64,000 bases of DNA, from positions 2,232,001 through 2,296,000 of the forward strand of contig JBMNMU010000001.1 in the NCBI GenBank assembly GCA_050953505.1, read 5' to 3'. The stretch comes from JBMNMU01 sp050953505. GTDB taxonomy: Bacteria; Bacillota; Clostridia; Peptostreptococcales; Anaerovoracaceae. A program made the translations under genes and the position numbers. This document shows, in pieces, positions 18,833 to 31,177 of this stretch. The stretch's first letter is position 1, and each line of letters starts with the position of its first letter. The notes below the pieces were generated by a model. That model was not told the DNA's origin and ran no database searches. It saw only the letters and a program-made list of their open reading frames with translations.

Positions 18833-19195
18833 CTAATCTGCTTCGGCTTGTTTACTTTTCTGGTTTATCAATTTTGATTTTTTAAATGCAGATTCCAGAG
18901 ACTTTTTAACATCTCCACATTTTAAACCAACAATGGTGTTCCTTGCTATGATGATAATATCGTAGCCAGTTTTTAAGCTTTCTTCTAATTCTCTATAGCT
19001 TTCCTTTAATAATCTTCGAGCTCTGTTTCTTACAACACTGTTACCGACTTTCTTGCTCGCTAAAAAGGCTGTCCTATTGTAAGGAAGTCCATTTCTTTTA
19101 TAAAATAAAACGACGTATCTTTCTCCTACCGACTTGCCTTTCTTATAAATGGTCTTGAAATCTTTGTCATTCCGCAAGACATTTGGTTTTAACAT
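18833..19195 (-). CDS. rnpA: Ribonuclease P protein component
   Basis: The 120-residue basic protein contains RNase P protein signatures: [32 protein letters not shown] and the C-terminal [10 protein letters not shown]. It assists the RNase P RNA in tRNA 5' maturation. It follows rpmH by 61 bp. The C-terminus carries a lysine-rich extension ([16 protein letters not shown]). Confidence 0.97.
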   Translation of the reverse strand: MLKPNVLRNDKDFKTIYKKGKSVGERYVVLFYKRNGLPYNRTAFLASKKVGNSVVRNRARRLLKESYRELEESLKTGYDIIIIARNTIVGLKCGDVKKSLESAFKKSKLINQKSKQAEAD

Positions 19196-19256
19196 GGTAT
19201 CCTCATAGTCAAAGAGGCAACAAAAGCTATAAACAAAAAGACCACACTTGCGGTCT

Positions 19257-19391
19257 CTATGCTGACAATACTTTCCTTCCTCTTGCTCTTCTTCTCTTTA
19301 ATACATTTCTACCGTTTTTTGTTTTCATTCTTTTTCTAAAGCCATGCTCTTTTTTTCTTTGTCTTACTTTCGGCTGATAAGTCATTTTCAT
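19257..19391 (-). CDS. rpmH: 50S ribosomal protein L34
   Basis: Reading the minus strand from ATG 19391 gives a 44-residue protein starting [20 protein letters not shown] and ending RGRKVLSA with a TAG at 19259-19257. This is unmistakably L34. GGGAGGTG precedes the start. A consensus promoter lies about 70 bp upstream. It heads the rnpA-yidD-yidC-jag operon. Confidence 0.98.
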   Translation of the reverse strand: MKMTYQPKVRQRKKEHGFRKRMKTKNGRNVLKRRRARGRKVLSA

Positions 19392-19797
19392 GTTTTTTCA
19401 CCTCCCTCATAGATACTTGCGTAATCTTAATTTCAAAATACGCACAACTACGTGGTAATTATACATTTAAAGCCCTAACGTGTCAATAAATTTAAAAGGC
19501 TAAGACAAAAAAGTAATTGCTAAATTTAGACTCCGATCACTTTTTTTACAATTTTTTAACATTTTTCGCTCCTTTAATTACTGTATTATGTATTTATTTA
19601 CAGCATTTTACTATCAAAAATCTATATGTAGTTATTATTGTTCAAACTTTGCACAATTTTACCCACAAGATGTGGATAACTCGGTGAAAATAATATTTCC
19701 CAACAACTTTATTTTAGGTATTGCCTGTGGATAACTATTTTTGTTATTATAGTTTCAGAGTAAACACAAAAAGCATTTATATAAAAAGGATATTCAA
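19392..19797. other. oriC: rpmH-dnaA intergenic region, upstream part of oriC
   Basis: This 406-bp AT-rich region between divergent rpmH and dnaA contains DnaA boxes TTACCCACA (19659), TGTGGATAA (19671-19679) and TGTGGATAA (19726-19734). The last two match the consensus TTATCCACA on the minus strand. Strand bias of genes flips here. In Firmicutes this is the upstream half of a bipartite origin. Confidence 0.85.
19458..19486 (-). promoter_or_regulatory. Consensus sigma-A promoter for rpmH operon
   Basis: On the minus strand, TTGACA (19486-19481) and TATAAT (19463-19458) are separated by exactly 17 bases. Transcription would start near 19451, about 60 bases before the rpmH start codon. Confidence 0.9.
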
Positions 19798-21150
19798 ATG
19801 AAAAATTTAACAGATAACTGGCAAAAAACATTAGAACTATTAAAACCGGAATTAACAGCTGTCAGCTATGATACATGGGTTTCACCATTAAATCCTGTTA
19901 GAGTAGATTATGAAGAAAATAAATTATACTTATCCCTATACAATGAAATGGCAAAATCTATCTTGGAAGGCCGATATATTTCCATCATAGAAAGCGCTGT
20001 TAAAGAAGCCTTTGGTACAAAATTAAAGGTTCTTTTCATTTTTTCAGAAGAAGAAAAGGATGAAAGTCAAAGTGAAAAGGATGATTTCTTTGAAGGCATG
20101 CGAAAAAACTTTACACACGAACTCTATTTAAACCCTAAATATATTTTCAATACATTTGTAGTGGGAAATAATAATAGATTCGCACACGCCGCTTCTTTAG
20201 CTGTTGCCGAAGCTCCTTCAAAAGCGTACAATCCATTGTTTATCTATGGAGGCGCTGGCCTTGGTAAAACCCATTTGATGCATGCAATTGGTCACTTTAT
20301 TCTTCAACATAATTCAAGCAGTAAGGTTTTATATGTTTCTTCTGAAATGTTTACAAATGAACTGATCAAAGCGATCCGTGAAGATAAAAACATCGAGTTT
20401 CGAAATAAATACCGTAGTATCGATGTTTTACTTATAGACGATATCCAGTTCATCGAGAAGAAAGAAAGAACACAAGAGGAAATTTTCCACACCTTTAATA
20501 CTTTATATGAAGCAAATAAGCAAATAATTATTTCCAGTGATAGGCCTCCTAAGGAAATTGCAACCCTTGAGGAACGACTGCGCTCTAGATTTGAATGGGG
20601 ATTAATTGCTGATATTCAGCCCCCGGATTATGAAACGAGAGTAGCGATCCTTCGAAATAAAGCTGAACTAGAGGGTCTTGAAACAACTGATAGCCTGCTG
20701 GAAGTAATTGGTGTCATTGCGGAAAAGATCCAATCAAATATAAGAGAGCTGGAAGGCGCTTTTATTCGGGTGATTGCTTTTGCCAACCTGACCAACCAAA
20801 AAATAAATAAAGACCTTGCGAAAGAAGTATTAAAGGACGTATTTTCATCAAAAGACAAAATAATCACACCTGAATTAGTAAAAAAGGTAGTATGTGGACA
20901 TTTTAATATCAAACAAGCAGATATAGAATCATCAAAAAGGGCTAGAATGTATTCCCATCCAAGACAAATTGCAATGTTCTTATGCCGAAATATGACGGAC
21001 CTATCTCTTCCTAAAATAGGAGAATACTTTGGAAACCGTGATCATACCACCGTTCTCCATGCTTGCGACAAAATATCTAATGATATTAACACCAATGAAT
21101 CGTTAAAAGAGATTATTAACGAGTTAAAGAAAACAATCGCTGAAGATTAA
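19798..21150 (+). CDS. dnaA: Chromosomal replication initiator DnaA
   Basis: The 450-residue AAA+ initiator has domain I (about 1-80, [21 protein letters not shown]) and an acidic linker. The ATPase follows, with Walker [17 protein letters not shown] and Walker B LIDDIQF, then the box-binding helix-turn-helix ending [14 protein letters not shown]. It melts oriC and loads the replicative helicase. The start follows AAAAGGATATTCAA. DnaA boxes flank the gene on both sides, suggesting autoregulation as in other bacteria. Confidence 0.99.
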   Translation: MKNLTDNWQKTLELLKPELTAVSYDTWVSPLNPVRVDYEENKLYLSLYNEMAKSILEGRYISIIESAVKEAFGTKLKVLFIFSEEEKDESQSEKDDFFEGMRKNFTHELYLNPKYIFNTFVVGNNNRFAHAASLAVAEAPSKAYNPLFIYGGAGLGKTHLMHAIGHFILQHNSSSKVLYVSSEMFTNELIKAIREDKNIEFRNKYRSIDVLLIDDIQFIEKKERTQEEIFHTFNTLYEANKQIIISSDRPPKEIATLEERLRSRFEWGLIADIQPPDYETRVAILRNKAELEGLETTDSLLEVIGVIAEKIQSNIRELEGAFIRVIAFANLTNQKINKDLAKEVLKDVFSSKDKIITPELVKKVVCGHFNIKQADIESSKRARMYSHPRQIAMFLCRNMTDLSLPKIGEYFGNRDHTTVLHACDKISNDINTNESLKEIINELKKTIAED

Positions 21151-21231
21151 TAGAAGATTAATAAACAGTTCAAACAACAACTTTTTGATGTTATTAACAG
21201 ATAAATTTTAAGAATAAGGGTTGAAATTTAA

Positions 21232-21261
21232 TAATCCACAGAAGTTATCCACATATCCACA
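21232..21261 (+). promoter_or_regulatory. oriC: Cluster of three DnaA boxes, downstream part of oriC
   Basis: TAATCCACA (21232-21240), TTATCCACA (21245-21253) and ATATCCACA (21253-21261) follow in the same direction within 30 bp, preceded by an AT-rich stretch. This dnaA-dnaN interval is where the unwinding region lies in Bacillus, so it is the likely site of initial melting. Confidence 0.85.
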
Positions 21262-21314
21262 GGCCCTACTACTACTGTTACTAGAAATATATAAGAAAAA
21301 GGAGGCTTTGCCCT

Positions 21315-22430
21315 ATGAAAATCACTTGTAATCAGCAAACACTATCTAAAGCCCTCAACACTGTTTCCAAAGCAGTTAGCTCAAGAACAACGATTCCGAT
21401 TTTAAAAGGTATATTGATAAAAGCAGAATCTGATAACAGCCTTACACTAAGCGCTACAGATCTTGATTTGAGTATAGATAAAAAAATAGATGTTTCTGTA
21501 GAATCCCCAGGTTCTACCGTGGTATCTGCCAAACTTTTTTTAGATATCATTAAAAAACTACCTAATAATGAAATCGAGATAGAAGAGATTGAAAATAACA
21601 ATATTGTTATTAGATGCCTAGCATCAGAGTTTGTCATTGTTGGCCAATCTGCAGAGGAATTCCCTAACATGGGAGAAGTGGATATGGAAAAACAAATATC
21701 CATTGATAAAGAAATTTTCAAAGATATGATAAAAAGAACATCCTTTTCTGCCAGCATTGATGAAGGAAAGGGAATTATTACTGGCGTTCTTATTGAAATG
21801 ACCAACGAATCATTGAACATGGTAGCCTTAGATGGATTTAGGATGGCAGTGACAAAGGAACCTATCAAAAGCGAAGAAGAAAAAAATATTATAATTTCAG
21901 CAAGAATATTGAATGAGATCAATAAAATTATTTCCGACACAGCGGATAATGAAAATATTAGTTTGATATTAGACGAAAAAAAGGCAGTTTGCCTGCTAGA
22001 TGGAACAAAGGTCGTTCTAAGATTAATGGATGGAGAATTCATCAAATATAAAAGTATTATTCCACAAGAGCATAAAACCACGATAAAGGTAAACAAGATG
22101 GACCTTCTTAACAGTATAGAAAGAGCATCTATTCTTTCTAAAGAAGGAAGTAATAACTTGATAAAAATTAATATTACCGGAGATAAGATGATTATCACCT
22201 CTCGATCAGAGGAAGGTAATGTAAAAGAAGAAGTTTTTATTGATAAAGAAGGGGAAGACTTGGAAATTGGTTTTAATTCAAAATATATATCTGATGCACT
22301 AAAAGTGATAAGTGATGAGGAAATATTACTAGAATTTAACAACAGCGTAAGTCCATGCCTGATAAAACCGCTGGAGGGGTCAGACTTTATTTACCTCGTA
22401 TTGCCTGTTAGAATCTCAGCCAATTACTAA
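21315..22430 (+). CDS. dnaN: DNA polymerase III beta sliding clamp
   Basis: The 371-residue clamp starts MKITCNQQTLSKALNTVSKA and ends YLVLPVRI, the conserved C-terminal clamp motif. Three repeated domains of about 120 residues are implied by the length. It tethers the polymerase and many repair partners to DNA. AAGGAGG lies nine bases before the ATG. It follows dnaA by 164 bp, across the DnaA-box cluster. Confidence 0.98.
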   Translation: MKITCNQQTLSKALNTVSKAVSSRTTIPILKGILIKAESDNSLTLSATDLDLSIDKKIDVSVESPGSTVVSAKLFLDIIKKLPNNEIEIEEIENNNIVIRCLASEFVIVGQSAEEFPNMGEVDMEKQISIDKEIFKDMIKRTSFSASIDEGKGIITGVLIEMTNESLNMVALDGFRMAVTKEPIKSEEEKNIIISARILNEINKIISDTADNENISLILDEKKAVCLLDGTKVVLRLMDGEFIKYKSIIPQEHKTTIKVNKMDLLNSIERASILSKEGSNNLIKINITGDKMIITSRSEEGNVKEEVFIDKEGEDLEIGFNSKYISDALKVISDEEILLEFNNSVSPCLIKPLEGSDFIYLVLPVRISANY

Positions 22431-22521
22431 GTCTAATATTATGCTAAGAACCAGAACTTTTTAGTTGTTAAGGTTACTTATGCATCAAAGGTTTGGCTAA
22501 TTCTAAATTAAGGTGGCGTTA

Positions 22522-23616
22522 ATGCATTTAAAAGAAATATTAATAAAAAATTTCAGAAATTACCAGGAAGAAAAGGTTACCTTTCATAGAAAAGTTAACA
22601 TCATAACAGGAAAGAATGCCCAGGGAAAAACCAATCTCCTTGAAGCTATTTATATTATGAGCTTGGGGAAATCCTTCAGAACGAATAAAGATTCTGAAAT
22701 GATTGGATTTGGAAAAAGTTATTCAAAGGTAAATTCCTTGTTTGAAAAGGATGATCAAGACCTGGAGATGGAAATTATCTATGGGAAAGAAGGTAAAAGC
22801 ATAAAAATAGATGGTGTAAAAGCAAAAAAAAATATAGAACTTTTAGAAAATGTCTATATAGTTGTCTTTTCACCAGATGATTTAAAGATTGTAAAGGATG
22901 AGCCTGAAAAGAGAAGAAGGTTTATAGATAGAGAGCTTTGCCAGATCAAGCCTACTTATTATCGAAATCTAGCGAGATATAAAAAAATATTAACCCAAAG
23001 GAATGCTTTACTAAAGCAAGAGAATTTTAAAGAAAATCATCTACTGGTGTGGAATGAAGAACTTGCAGAGTATGGTTCTAGAATTATGCTTGAGAGAAGG
23101 GAATTCGTTGAAAAATTAAGCAAGATAAGCAGCACAATAAGCAATAGCATAACAAACCAGAAAGAAGAGATGATTGTTACTTATGATTCAAATATAGAAT
23201 CAAAAGATAATCTAAAGGACCAAAAACAGGTTTTCTTTCATCGATTAGAGGAAACTCGTGATAATGACTTGTTTAGAAGGAGTACCACAGTAGGTCCTCA
23301 TAAGGATGATCTAAAAATTTGGCTTCAGGATCTAGATATTCGAAATTTTGGTTCTCAAGGTCAGCAGCGTACAGCTGCATTATCTTTGAAGTTGGCAGAA
23401 ATCCAGCTAATTAAAGATGAAACAAGCATAAACCCTATATTGCTTTTAGACGATGTATTATCAGAGCTTGACGAGGAAAGGCAAAGATTCCTAATTCATT
23501 CTCTAAAAGATGTTCAATTGTTTATAACTACGACAGAAATAAGTGAGGCATTAATGAATAGCTTGCCTGACAGATATATTTTTACTGTACAAAAGGGACG
23601 TGTTCAATTAATTTAA
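22522..23616 (+). CDS. recF: DNA replication/repair ATPase RecF
   Basis: The 364-residue SMC-like ATPase has Walker A GKNAQGKTNLLEA, the signature region QGQQRTAALSLKLAE and Walker B ILLLDDVLSELD. It loads RecA at gaps with RecO and RecR. I choose ATG 22522, preceded by AAGGTGG; the GTG at 22513 sits inside that ribosome site. It follows dnaN by only 91 bp, with no room for the S4-domain gene (yaaA) often found between them. Confidence 0.97.
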   Translation: MHLKEILIKNFRNYQEEKVTFHRKVNIITGKNAQGKTNLLEAIYIMSLGKSFRTNKDSEMIGFGKSYSKVNSLFEKDDQDLEMEIIYGKEGKSIKIDGVKAKKNIELLENVYIVVFSPDDLKIVKDEPEKRRRFIDRELCQIKPTYYRNLARYKKILTQRNALLKQENFKENHLLVWNEELAEYGSRIMLERREFVEKLSKISSTISNSITNQKEEMIVTYDSNIESKDNLKDQKQVFFHRLEETRDNDLFRRSTTVGPHKDDLKIWLQDLDIRNFGSQGQQRTAALSLKLAEIQLIKDETSINPILLLDDVLSELDEERQRFLIHSLKDVQLFITTTEISEALMNSLPDRYIFTVQKGRVQLI

Positions 23617-23672
23617 TTTCATAGCCCCTTTATATATTATATATATACTGATAAAATAAGGTCGAAAATTGG

Positions 23673-23720
23673 CGATAACACTTTATAAGAAAAACAAACA
23701 GGGTGTTATCGTTTATTTTT
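23673..23720 (+). terminator. Terminator after recF
   Basis: CGATAACAC (23673-23681) pairs with GTGTTATCG (23703-23711) around a 21-base loop, followed by TTTATTTTT. It separates dnaN-recF from gyrBA. Confidence 0.75.
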
Positions 23721-23740
23721 ATCCAAATCCCTTAAATAAC

Positions 23741-23768
23741 TTGTAAAATTAAGGATATCTGGTATAAT
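23741..23768 (+). promoter_or_regulatory. Promoter for gyrB-gyrA
   Basis: TTGTAA (23741-23746) and TATAAT (23763-23768) are spaced by 16 bases, downstream of the recF terminator. The resulting leader to gyrB is about 140 bases. No structured regulator was recognised in it. Confidence 0.7.
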
Positions 23769-23906
23769 AAAGGATGCATTTCAAATAAAGTAAGATTTTT
23801 AGCAGTCATTCTTATAATGCAAAAATCTAAGGCTAAGAGCAAAAAGTTTTGAAAAATTAACCCTAGTGAAAGTGACATAAAAAAATAATTATAATAGAGG
23901 TGATAG

Positions 23907-25835
<1,929 letters not shown>

Positions 25836-25851
25836 GAGGTGGATAGGAAAA

Positions 25852-28359
25852 ATGACGACAAATCTATTTGAAGACACAAAAATTGTTCACAATGAAATCC
25901 AAAACGAAATGAAAACCTCCTATATTGATTACGCCATGAGTGTTATTGTAGGTCGTGCTCTTCCTGATGTGCGAGATGGCCTAAAGCCAGTTCACCGAAG
26001 AATATTATACGGAATGAGCGAGCTTGGCGTAACACCGGACAAACCCTATAAAAAATCCGCACGTATAGTGGGTGAAGTTATGGGTAAATTCCATCCCCAT
26101 GGAGATAGTTCTATATATGATGCCATGGTTCGATTGGCCCAGGACTTCTCTATTAGGTATCCATTGGTAGATGGCCATGGTAACTTTGGATCTGTTGACG
26201 GAGACGGTGCAGCGGCCATGCGTTACACAGAAGCAAGGATGACACCATTTGCTCTCCAGATGCTTCGGGATATTGAAAAAGAAACCGTAGATTTCATGCC
26301 TAACTTTGATGAGGAAGAGCAGGAACCTATGGTACTACCTTCCAGATTTCCTAATCTACTGGTAAATGGATCAAATGGTATCGCTGTAGGTATGGTCACA
26401 TCCATTCCGCCACACAATTTGGGTGAAGTTATTGATGCCACAGTTTGCCTCATTGATAACAAAGAAGCAACTGTTGAAGACCTAATAAATATTGTAAAAG
26501 CACCGGATTTTCCTACAGGGGCAATCATAACAGGAAAAAATGCTGTTAAAGAAGCATATAAAACCGGCAGGGGAAAAATTACAGTAGAATCAAAATATGA
26601 AATAGAGGAAACAAATAGGGGAAAGCAGCAAATTGTTTTCACAGAAATTCCATATCAAGTCAATAAAGCTAGGGTCATAGAAAAAATCGCAGAGCTTGTA
26701 AGAGAAAAAAGGCTTGATAATATTTCTGATATCCGTGATGAATCTGACAGAAACGGTATGCGTATTGTCGTTGAACTGAAGCGAGATGGCAACCCTCATA
26801 TAATATTAAACAGGCTATTTAAGCATACCCAGCTTCGTGACACTTACAGCATCATCATGATTGCTTTAGTGGATGGGGAACCAAAGCTTCTGAACATCAA
26901 GGATATGCTGGTTGAATATTTAAAGCACCAAAAGGAAGTTATTACTAGAAGGACTATTTTTGACCTTAATAAAGCAGAAGCCAGGGCACACATATTGGAA
27001 GGGCTACGCATTGCACTAGATCATATTGATGAAATTATTAGGATTATCAGGGAAAGCTATAATGATGCGAAAGTAAGATTGATGGAACACTTTGGTCTTA
27101 CTGAAATACAATCACAAGCTATTTTAGATATGAGACTTGCAAGATTGCAGGGCCTAGAAAGAGAAAAAATAGAAAATGAATATGAGGATTTGTTGAAGCA
27201 GATTGCTTGGTTTAAAAAAGTATTGGCTGATGAAGACATTCTTATGGGGATCATTAAGGAAGAGCTTTTAGAAATAAAAGATAAATTTGGCGATGAGAGA
27301 AGGACTGAATTAAAAGCCGATTCCACCGAAATAGATGAAGAAGACCTCATTGAAGAAGAAACTGTTGCTATTACTCTTACTCATTTAGGTTATATAAAGA
27401 GAATGCCATTAGACACCTATAAGACTCAAAGGCGTGGAGGAAGAGGCGTAACAGGAATTACCACCAGAGATAACGATTTTGTGAAGGATTTAATCATGAC
27501 TTCTACTCATGATCACTTATTGTTCTTTACAAATACAGGAAAAGCACATAGAATAAAAGCATATGAGATTCCTGAAGCCAGTCGAACTGCAAGAGGAACT
27601 CCTGCTGTAAACTTCTTGAATCTGATGCAGAGAGAACGAATTTCAGCTGTAATTCCTATTCAGAGTTTCGCAGAACAAAAGTACCTAATCGGTGTGACAA
27701 AGCAGGGAATGATTAAAAAGACTGCTCTCTCTGAGTTTGAGACAAATCGGAAATCAGGAATTATCGCTTTAAAGCTGAAGGAAAAGGATGAACTAATAGG
27801 CATCAAGCTAACTACAGGTACCAGTAATGTGATGGTAGTTACAAAGAAAGGCAAATGTATTTGTTTCTCTGAAGAAGATGTTAGGCCTATGGGCAGACTT
27901 GCCGGAGGCGTCAGGGCAATCAGTCTTGATGAAGGCGATGAAGTTGTATCCATGGAGCTTGCAGATAAAAATGAAGAGCTGCTGGTTGTCACAATGAATG
28001 GGTATGGAAAGAGAACTCCTATAACAGAGTATAAGATTCAAGCTAGAGGAGGAAAAGGACTTTTGACTTATGATAAGTCAAAATTCAATAAGACCGGTGA
28101 GTTAATAGGAGCCTTAGTCCTCAATGAAGATGATGAAATTCTTCTAATCAATTCTGATGGAATTATCATTAGAATTCGAGCAGATGAGGTGTCCAAGCAT
28201 AGCAGGACGACTCAAGGAGTCAAAATCATGAAAGTGGAAGAGGATGCAGAAATTGTTACCCTTGCCAAGGTAATAAAAGAAGACGAGGAAGAGGACGAAA
28301 ACAATGATGATAGCTCCGGTGAAAATGGGAATATTCAATTGAGTCTAGATACAGAGTAG
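25852..28359 (+). CDS. gyrA: DNA gyrase subunit A
   Basis: The 835-residue breakage-rejoining subunit shows [20 protein letters not shown], the quinolone-region [17 protein letters not shown], and the catalytic tyrosine in [10 protein letters not shown]. The C-terminal pinwheel contains the GyrA box QRRGGRG, which marks true gyrase rather than topoisomerase IV. The acidic tail ([15 protein letters not shown]) is long. AGGAGG precedes the ATG. The quinolone region reads GDSSIYDA, with Ser at the usual resistance position. Confidence 0.98.
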   Translation: MTTNLFEDTKIVHNEIQNEMKTSYIDYAMSVIVGRALPDVRDGLKPVHRRILYGMSELGVTPDKPYKKSARIVGEVMGKFHPHGDSSIYDAMVRLAQDFSIRYPLVDGHGNFGSVDGDGAAAMRYTEARMTPFALQMLRDIEKETVDFMPNFDEEEQEPMVLPSRFPNLLVNGSNGIAVGMVTSIPPHNLGEVIDATVCLIDNKEATVEDLINIVKAPDFPTGAIITGKNAVKEAYKTGRGKITVESKYEIEETNRGKQQIVFTEIPYQVNKARVIEKIAELVREKRLDNISDIRDESDRNGMRIVVELKRDGNPHIILNRLFKHTQLRDTYSIIMIALVDGEPKLLNIKDMLVEYLKHQKEVITRRTIFDLNKAEARAHILEGLRIALDHIDEIIRIIRESYNDAKVRLMEHFGLTEIQSQAILDMRLARLQGLEREKIENEYEDLLKQIAWFKKVLADEDILMGIIKEELLEIKDKFGDERRTELKADSTEIDEEDLIEEETVAITLTHLGYIKRMPLDTYKTQRRGGRGVTGITTRDNDFVKDLIMTSTHDHLLFFTNTGKAHRIKAYEIPEASRTARGTPAVNFLNLMQRERISAVIPIQSFAEQKYLIGVTKQGMIKKTALSEFETNRKSGIIALKLKEKDELIGIKLTTGTSNVMVVTKKGKCICFSEEDVRPMGRLAGGVRAISLDEGDEVVSMELADKNEELLVVTMNGYGKRTPITEYKIQARGGKGLLTYDKSKFNKTGELIGALVLNEDDEILLINSDGIIIRIRADEVSKHSRTTQGVKIMKVEEDAEIVTLAKVIKEDEEEDENNDDSSGENGNIQLSLDTE

Positions 28360-28407
28360 TCGTTTGAGAACCTCTCCTATAGGGTATGAAGTTGAGGAGG
28401 AAGTAAA

Positions 28408-28725
28408 ATGTCTCTTATAATGCAGAGTATGTTTAATGAAGAAAATAAAAAGTGGGATTTAAAAGCCGTAGGTGAAGTGGATATTTCAACAGCCCCACAA
28501 TTAAGAGAAGCCCTAGATAGCGTTTATCAGGAAAAACAAGCAGATATTAATCTGTATTTAGATGAGCTGAGCTATATTGATAGCACTGGGCTTGGTGTCA
28601 TTATTGGTGCATATGGAAGAATGCAAAAAAACAAAAATAAGATAACCATCTTAAATCCCAAGCAAAACATTAGAAAGCTTCTCAGCATTACAAACCTTGA
28701 CAGGATACTTTGCTCGGAAAATTAA
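28408..28725 (+). CDS. STAS-domain anti-sigma factor antagonist (RsbV/SpoIIAA family)
   Basis: The 105-residue STAS protein has the phosphorylatable serine in the YIDSTGLGVIIGAY motif. Family members bind and neutralise an anti-sigma kinase when unphosphorylated and are inactivated by phosphorylation. It is followed at 24 bp by the kinase gene and then a sigma factor, the standard partner-switch order. GAGGAGGAAGT precedes the ATG. RsbV and SpoIIAA are hard to separate by eye, so I give no symbol. Confidence 0.9.
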   Translation: MSLIMQSMFNEENKKWDLKAVGEVDISTAPQLREALDSVYQEKQADINLYLDELSYIDSTGLGVIIGAYGRMQKNKNKITILNPKQNIRKLLSITNLDRILCSEN

Positions 28726-28749
28726 AATCCCTAGAAAGAGGAGAAGAAA

Positions 28750-29157
28750 ATGTCAGATGTATTAAAATTTTCAGTCCCTGTAAAGCCCGAATATGTTAGA
28801 ATGATCAGATTAGCAGTATCTTCCTTAGCTAACTGCGCTGGTTTGGATATTGAGGCGATTGAAGATATTAAGGTTGCAGTTTCAGAAGCATGTACCAATG
28901 TAGTCCGCCACTCAATGCCCAACTGTTTTGACGCCTATGAAGTAGCTTGCGAAATTTGTAGCGACAAGTTTACAGTATGCATTGCGGATCAAGCGGGAGG
29001 GTATGATGTTTCAAAATATAAACCGCCTCAGATGGATAACCCTAAAGAAGGCGGACTAGGAATATTTGTGATCAAAGCCCTGATGGATGAAGTGCATATC
29101 GCATCAGAAGTAGGAATTGGTACAAGTATCAGGATGGTGAAATATATAAATCGTTAG
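28750..29157 (+). CDS. Anti-sigma factor serine kinase (RsbW/SpoIIAB family)
   Basis: The 135-residue GHKL kinase carries the N-box VAVSEACTNVVRHS, G1 ADQAGGYDV and G2 EGGLGIFVIKALMDEV. It would hold the neighbouring sigma factor inactive and phosphorylate the STAS antagonist. The ATG follows AGAGGAGAAGAAA. The order antagonist-kinase-sigma supports a working partner switch. The cognate phosphatase is not in the operon; the PAS-PP2C protein at 5.6-6.7 kb is a candidate. Confidence 0.9.
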   Translation: MSDVLKFSVPVKPEYVRMIRLAVSSLANCAGLDIEAIEDIKVAVSEACTNVVRHSMPNCFDAYEVACEICSDKFTVCIADQAGGYDVSKYKPPQMDNPKEGGLGIFVIKALMDEVHIASEVGIGTSIRMVKYINR

Positions 29158-29171
29158 TGAGGGGAAAATAG

Positions 29172-29921
29172 ATGACCTCAGGTGATATAAATAATAAAGA
29201 ACTTTTTGAAGAGTATCGAAAAACCGGCGATATTCAGCTCCGTAACGAGCTTGTTGAAAAATACCTGTATATGGTAGATATTCTTGTTAGAAAATATTTA
29301 AACAAAGGCGTGGAATACGAAGATTTATACCAAGTAGGTTCCATGGCCTTGGTTTTTGCTGTGGAAAGATATGATCCATCAAAAGGTTATGAATTCACCA
29401 GCTTCGCCACTCCCACTATTATAGGTGAAATAAAAAGATATTTCAGGGATAAGGGCTGGGCAATTAAGGTTCCAAGAAGATTAAAAGAAATATCATCTCA
29501 GCTTACCCCTGCCAAGGAGGCTCTATATGGCCAGCTTTCTAGGATGCCCACCGTTTCAGAGATGGCAGAATACATGGGTTATTCTGAAGATGAAATCCTG
29601 GAGGCCATGGAAGGCGGACAAGCCTATAGCACATATTCCCTAAACCAGACCTTTGATGATGGCGGAGAAGAAGGTGAAGGCACAGTGCTTGAAAAATATA
29701 CTGGCAAAGAAGAGCAAGGTTATGATAGCTTTGAAAATGCTGAGCTGATTAAAGGAGTATTAGAAAACTTTACAGATAAAGAAAAAGATGTCTTTTTTAA
29801 GCGGTTTTTTAGCAATGAGACCCAGCAGGACATAGCTGACAGCTTGGGAGTTTCACAAATGACGATTTCAAGGCTAGAAAAAAAGATTAAGGAAAGATTT
29901 AGAGAAGCAATTAGAGCATAA
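29172..29921 (+). CDS. RNA polymerase sigma factor, SigB/SigF/SigG family
   Basis: The 249-residue group 3 sigma factor has region 2 (YEDLYQVGSMALVFAVERYD, TSFATPTIIGEIKRYFRDKG), region 3 (VPRRLKEISSQL) and a region 4 helix-turn-helix (TQQDIADSLGVSQMTISRLE). It is the target of the adjacent anti-sigma kinase. General-stress (SigB) or a sporulation role cannot be decided from sequence; the position beside gyrA-trpS is not that of spoIIA. Its stop overlaps an ATG upstream of trpS. Confidence 0.92.
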   Translation: MTSGDINNKELFEEYRKTGDIQLRNELVEKYLYMVDILVRKYLNKGVEYEDLYQVGSMALVFAVERYDPSKGYEFTSFATPTIIGEIKRYFRDKGWAIKVPRRLKEISSQLTPAKEALYGQLSRMPTVSEMAEYMGYSEDEILEAMEGGQAYSTYSLNQTFDDGGEEGEGTVLEKYTGKEEQGYDSFENAELIKGVLENFTDKEKDVFFKRFFSNETQQDIADSLGVSQMTISRLEKKIKERFREAIRA

Positions 29922-29956
29922 TGAAAAGTATCTCAGAAAAACAGCGGGAGGATAAA

Positions 29957-30943
29957 GTGGTAAAGCGAGTTTTTTCAGGCGTTCAGCCCACAGGAAATAT
30001 ACACATCGGAAATTATTTAGGAGCATTGAAACAGTTTGTAGAGCTGCAGGAGGAGAATGAATGCATTTATTGTATTGTAGATCTGCATTCTATTACGGTA
30101 CCACAAGATCCCGAAACCCTTCGAAGCAATATCCTTGATGTTGCCGCACTTTACCTGGCTGTAGGTTTAGATCCTAAAAAATCTGTGGTATTTGTACAAT
30201 CGGATGTCCCCGGACACAGTGAGCTTGCTTGGATTCTCACCTGTAATTCTTATACAGGAGAGTTATCCAGAATGACCCAGTACAAACAAAAGAGCAAAGG
30301 AAATGAATCTGCTCCCACAGGGCTTTTTACTTATCCTGTGCTTATGGCAGCCGATATTTTACTATATGACACTGATATTGTTCCTGTAGGAAATGACCAA
30401 AAGCAACACATTGAAATAACAAGGGATCTGGCTCAGAGAGTAAATAATAAATACGGTGAGACTTTTGTTATTCCTGATGGTAGGTTTTTGAAAGCTGGAG
30501 CTCGTATTATGTCATTGGATGATCCTACTTCAAAGATGAGTAAGAGTGCAGAAAACCCTCACAGCAGAATCTCTCTGTTGGATGAGGAAAGTAAAATTAA
30601 AAAGTCCATAATGAGGTCTACCACAGACTCAGAAGGGACCATTCGTTTTGATGAAATAAATAAACCGGGTATTAGCAATTTATTAAATATTTACAGTGCC
30701 TTTTCAGGACTGGATATAAAGGATATTGAGAAAAAGTTTGAAGGTTGCGGCTATGGCGCCTTCAAGAAAGAGTTAGTTGAAGTAACCATTGATGCCTTGA
30801 GGCCTATTAGACAACGATATGATGAGATCAGGAATTCAGAGGAATTAATAAAAATCTTAAGGGATGGCGGCGAAAAGGCAAATTCACTGGCAGAAAAGAC
30901 CATGAAAAGAGTAAAGGATAAGTTTGGGCTAGGGTTAAAATAA
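29957..30943 (+). CDS. trpS: Tryptophanyl-tRNA synthetase
   Basis: The 328-residue class I synthetase begins KRVFSGVQPTGNIHIGNYLG (HIGH-like motif HIGN) and contains KMSKSAEN (KMSKS), with WILTCNSYTGELSRMTQYK typical of TrpRS. I prefer GTG 29957, which follows GGGAGG by five bases; an ATG at 29921, overlapping the sigma stop, would add 12 residues. It seems co-transcribed with the sigma operon. No T-box is present in the short gap. Confidence 0.95.
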   Translation: MVKRVFSGVQPTGNIHIGNYLGALKQFVELQEENECIYCIVDLHSITVPQDPETLRSNILDVAALYLAVGLDPKKSVVFVQSDVPGHSELAWILTCNSYTGELSRMTQYKQKSKGNESAPTGLFTYPVLMAADILLYDTDIVPVGNDQKQHIEITRDLAQRVNNKYGETFVIPDGRFLKAGARIMSLDDPTSKMSKSAENPHSRISLLDEESKIKKSIMRSTTDSEGTIRFDEINKPGISNLLNIYSAFSGLDIKDIEKKFEGCGYGAFKKELVEVTIDALRPIRQRYDEIRNSEELIKILRDGGEKANSLAEKTMKRVKDKFGLGLK

Positions 30944-31030
30944 TATTAACACACTGGGTTTGTCCAAAATGGTAGGATGTCAGTAGTATGACCTGATGAA
31001 AATGGGTCAAAATATATATTGCGTATACAA

Positions 31031-31070
31031 AGCACTGAGGATGCTGAAAATTTCGCACATCCAAGGTGCT
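31031..31070 (+). terminator. Probable terminator after trpS
   Basis: Paired segments AGCAC/GTGCT and GGATG/CATCC form an imperfect hairpin 88 bp past trpS, followed by TATTTAAC. The T-run is weak. Confidence 0.4.
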
Positions 31071-31147
31071 TATTTAACATTATAGGAAATAATATTAACC
31101 AATCTATAAAAAAAGAGAAATATTTTCGTTAATAAAGCTTTTTTCTA

Positions 31148-31177
31148 TTGCCTTTACATTATCATTAGAGGTATAAT
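31148..31177 (+). promoter_or_regulatory. Candidate promoter of the class I/II aminotransferase gene
   Basis: TTGCCT and TATAAT are separated by 18 bases, about 130 bp before the start codon. Confidence 0.5.

Noticed and set aside
21332..22342. 336-codon open frame antisense to dnaN
   Set aside because: It mirrors the dnaN reading frame, has low-complexity Ser/Ile/Leu composition expected from antisense of an AT-rich gene, and no ribosome site.
29921..29956. Upstream ATG start for trpS
   Set aside because: The internal GTG at 29957 is well placed behind GGGAGG and gives the usual N-terminus; the upstream start adds 12 charged residues.
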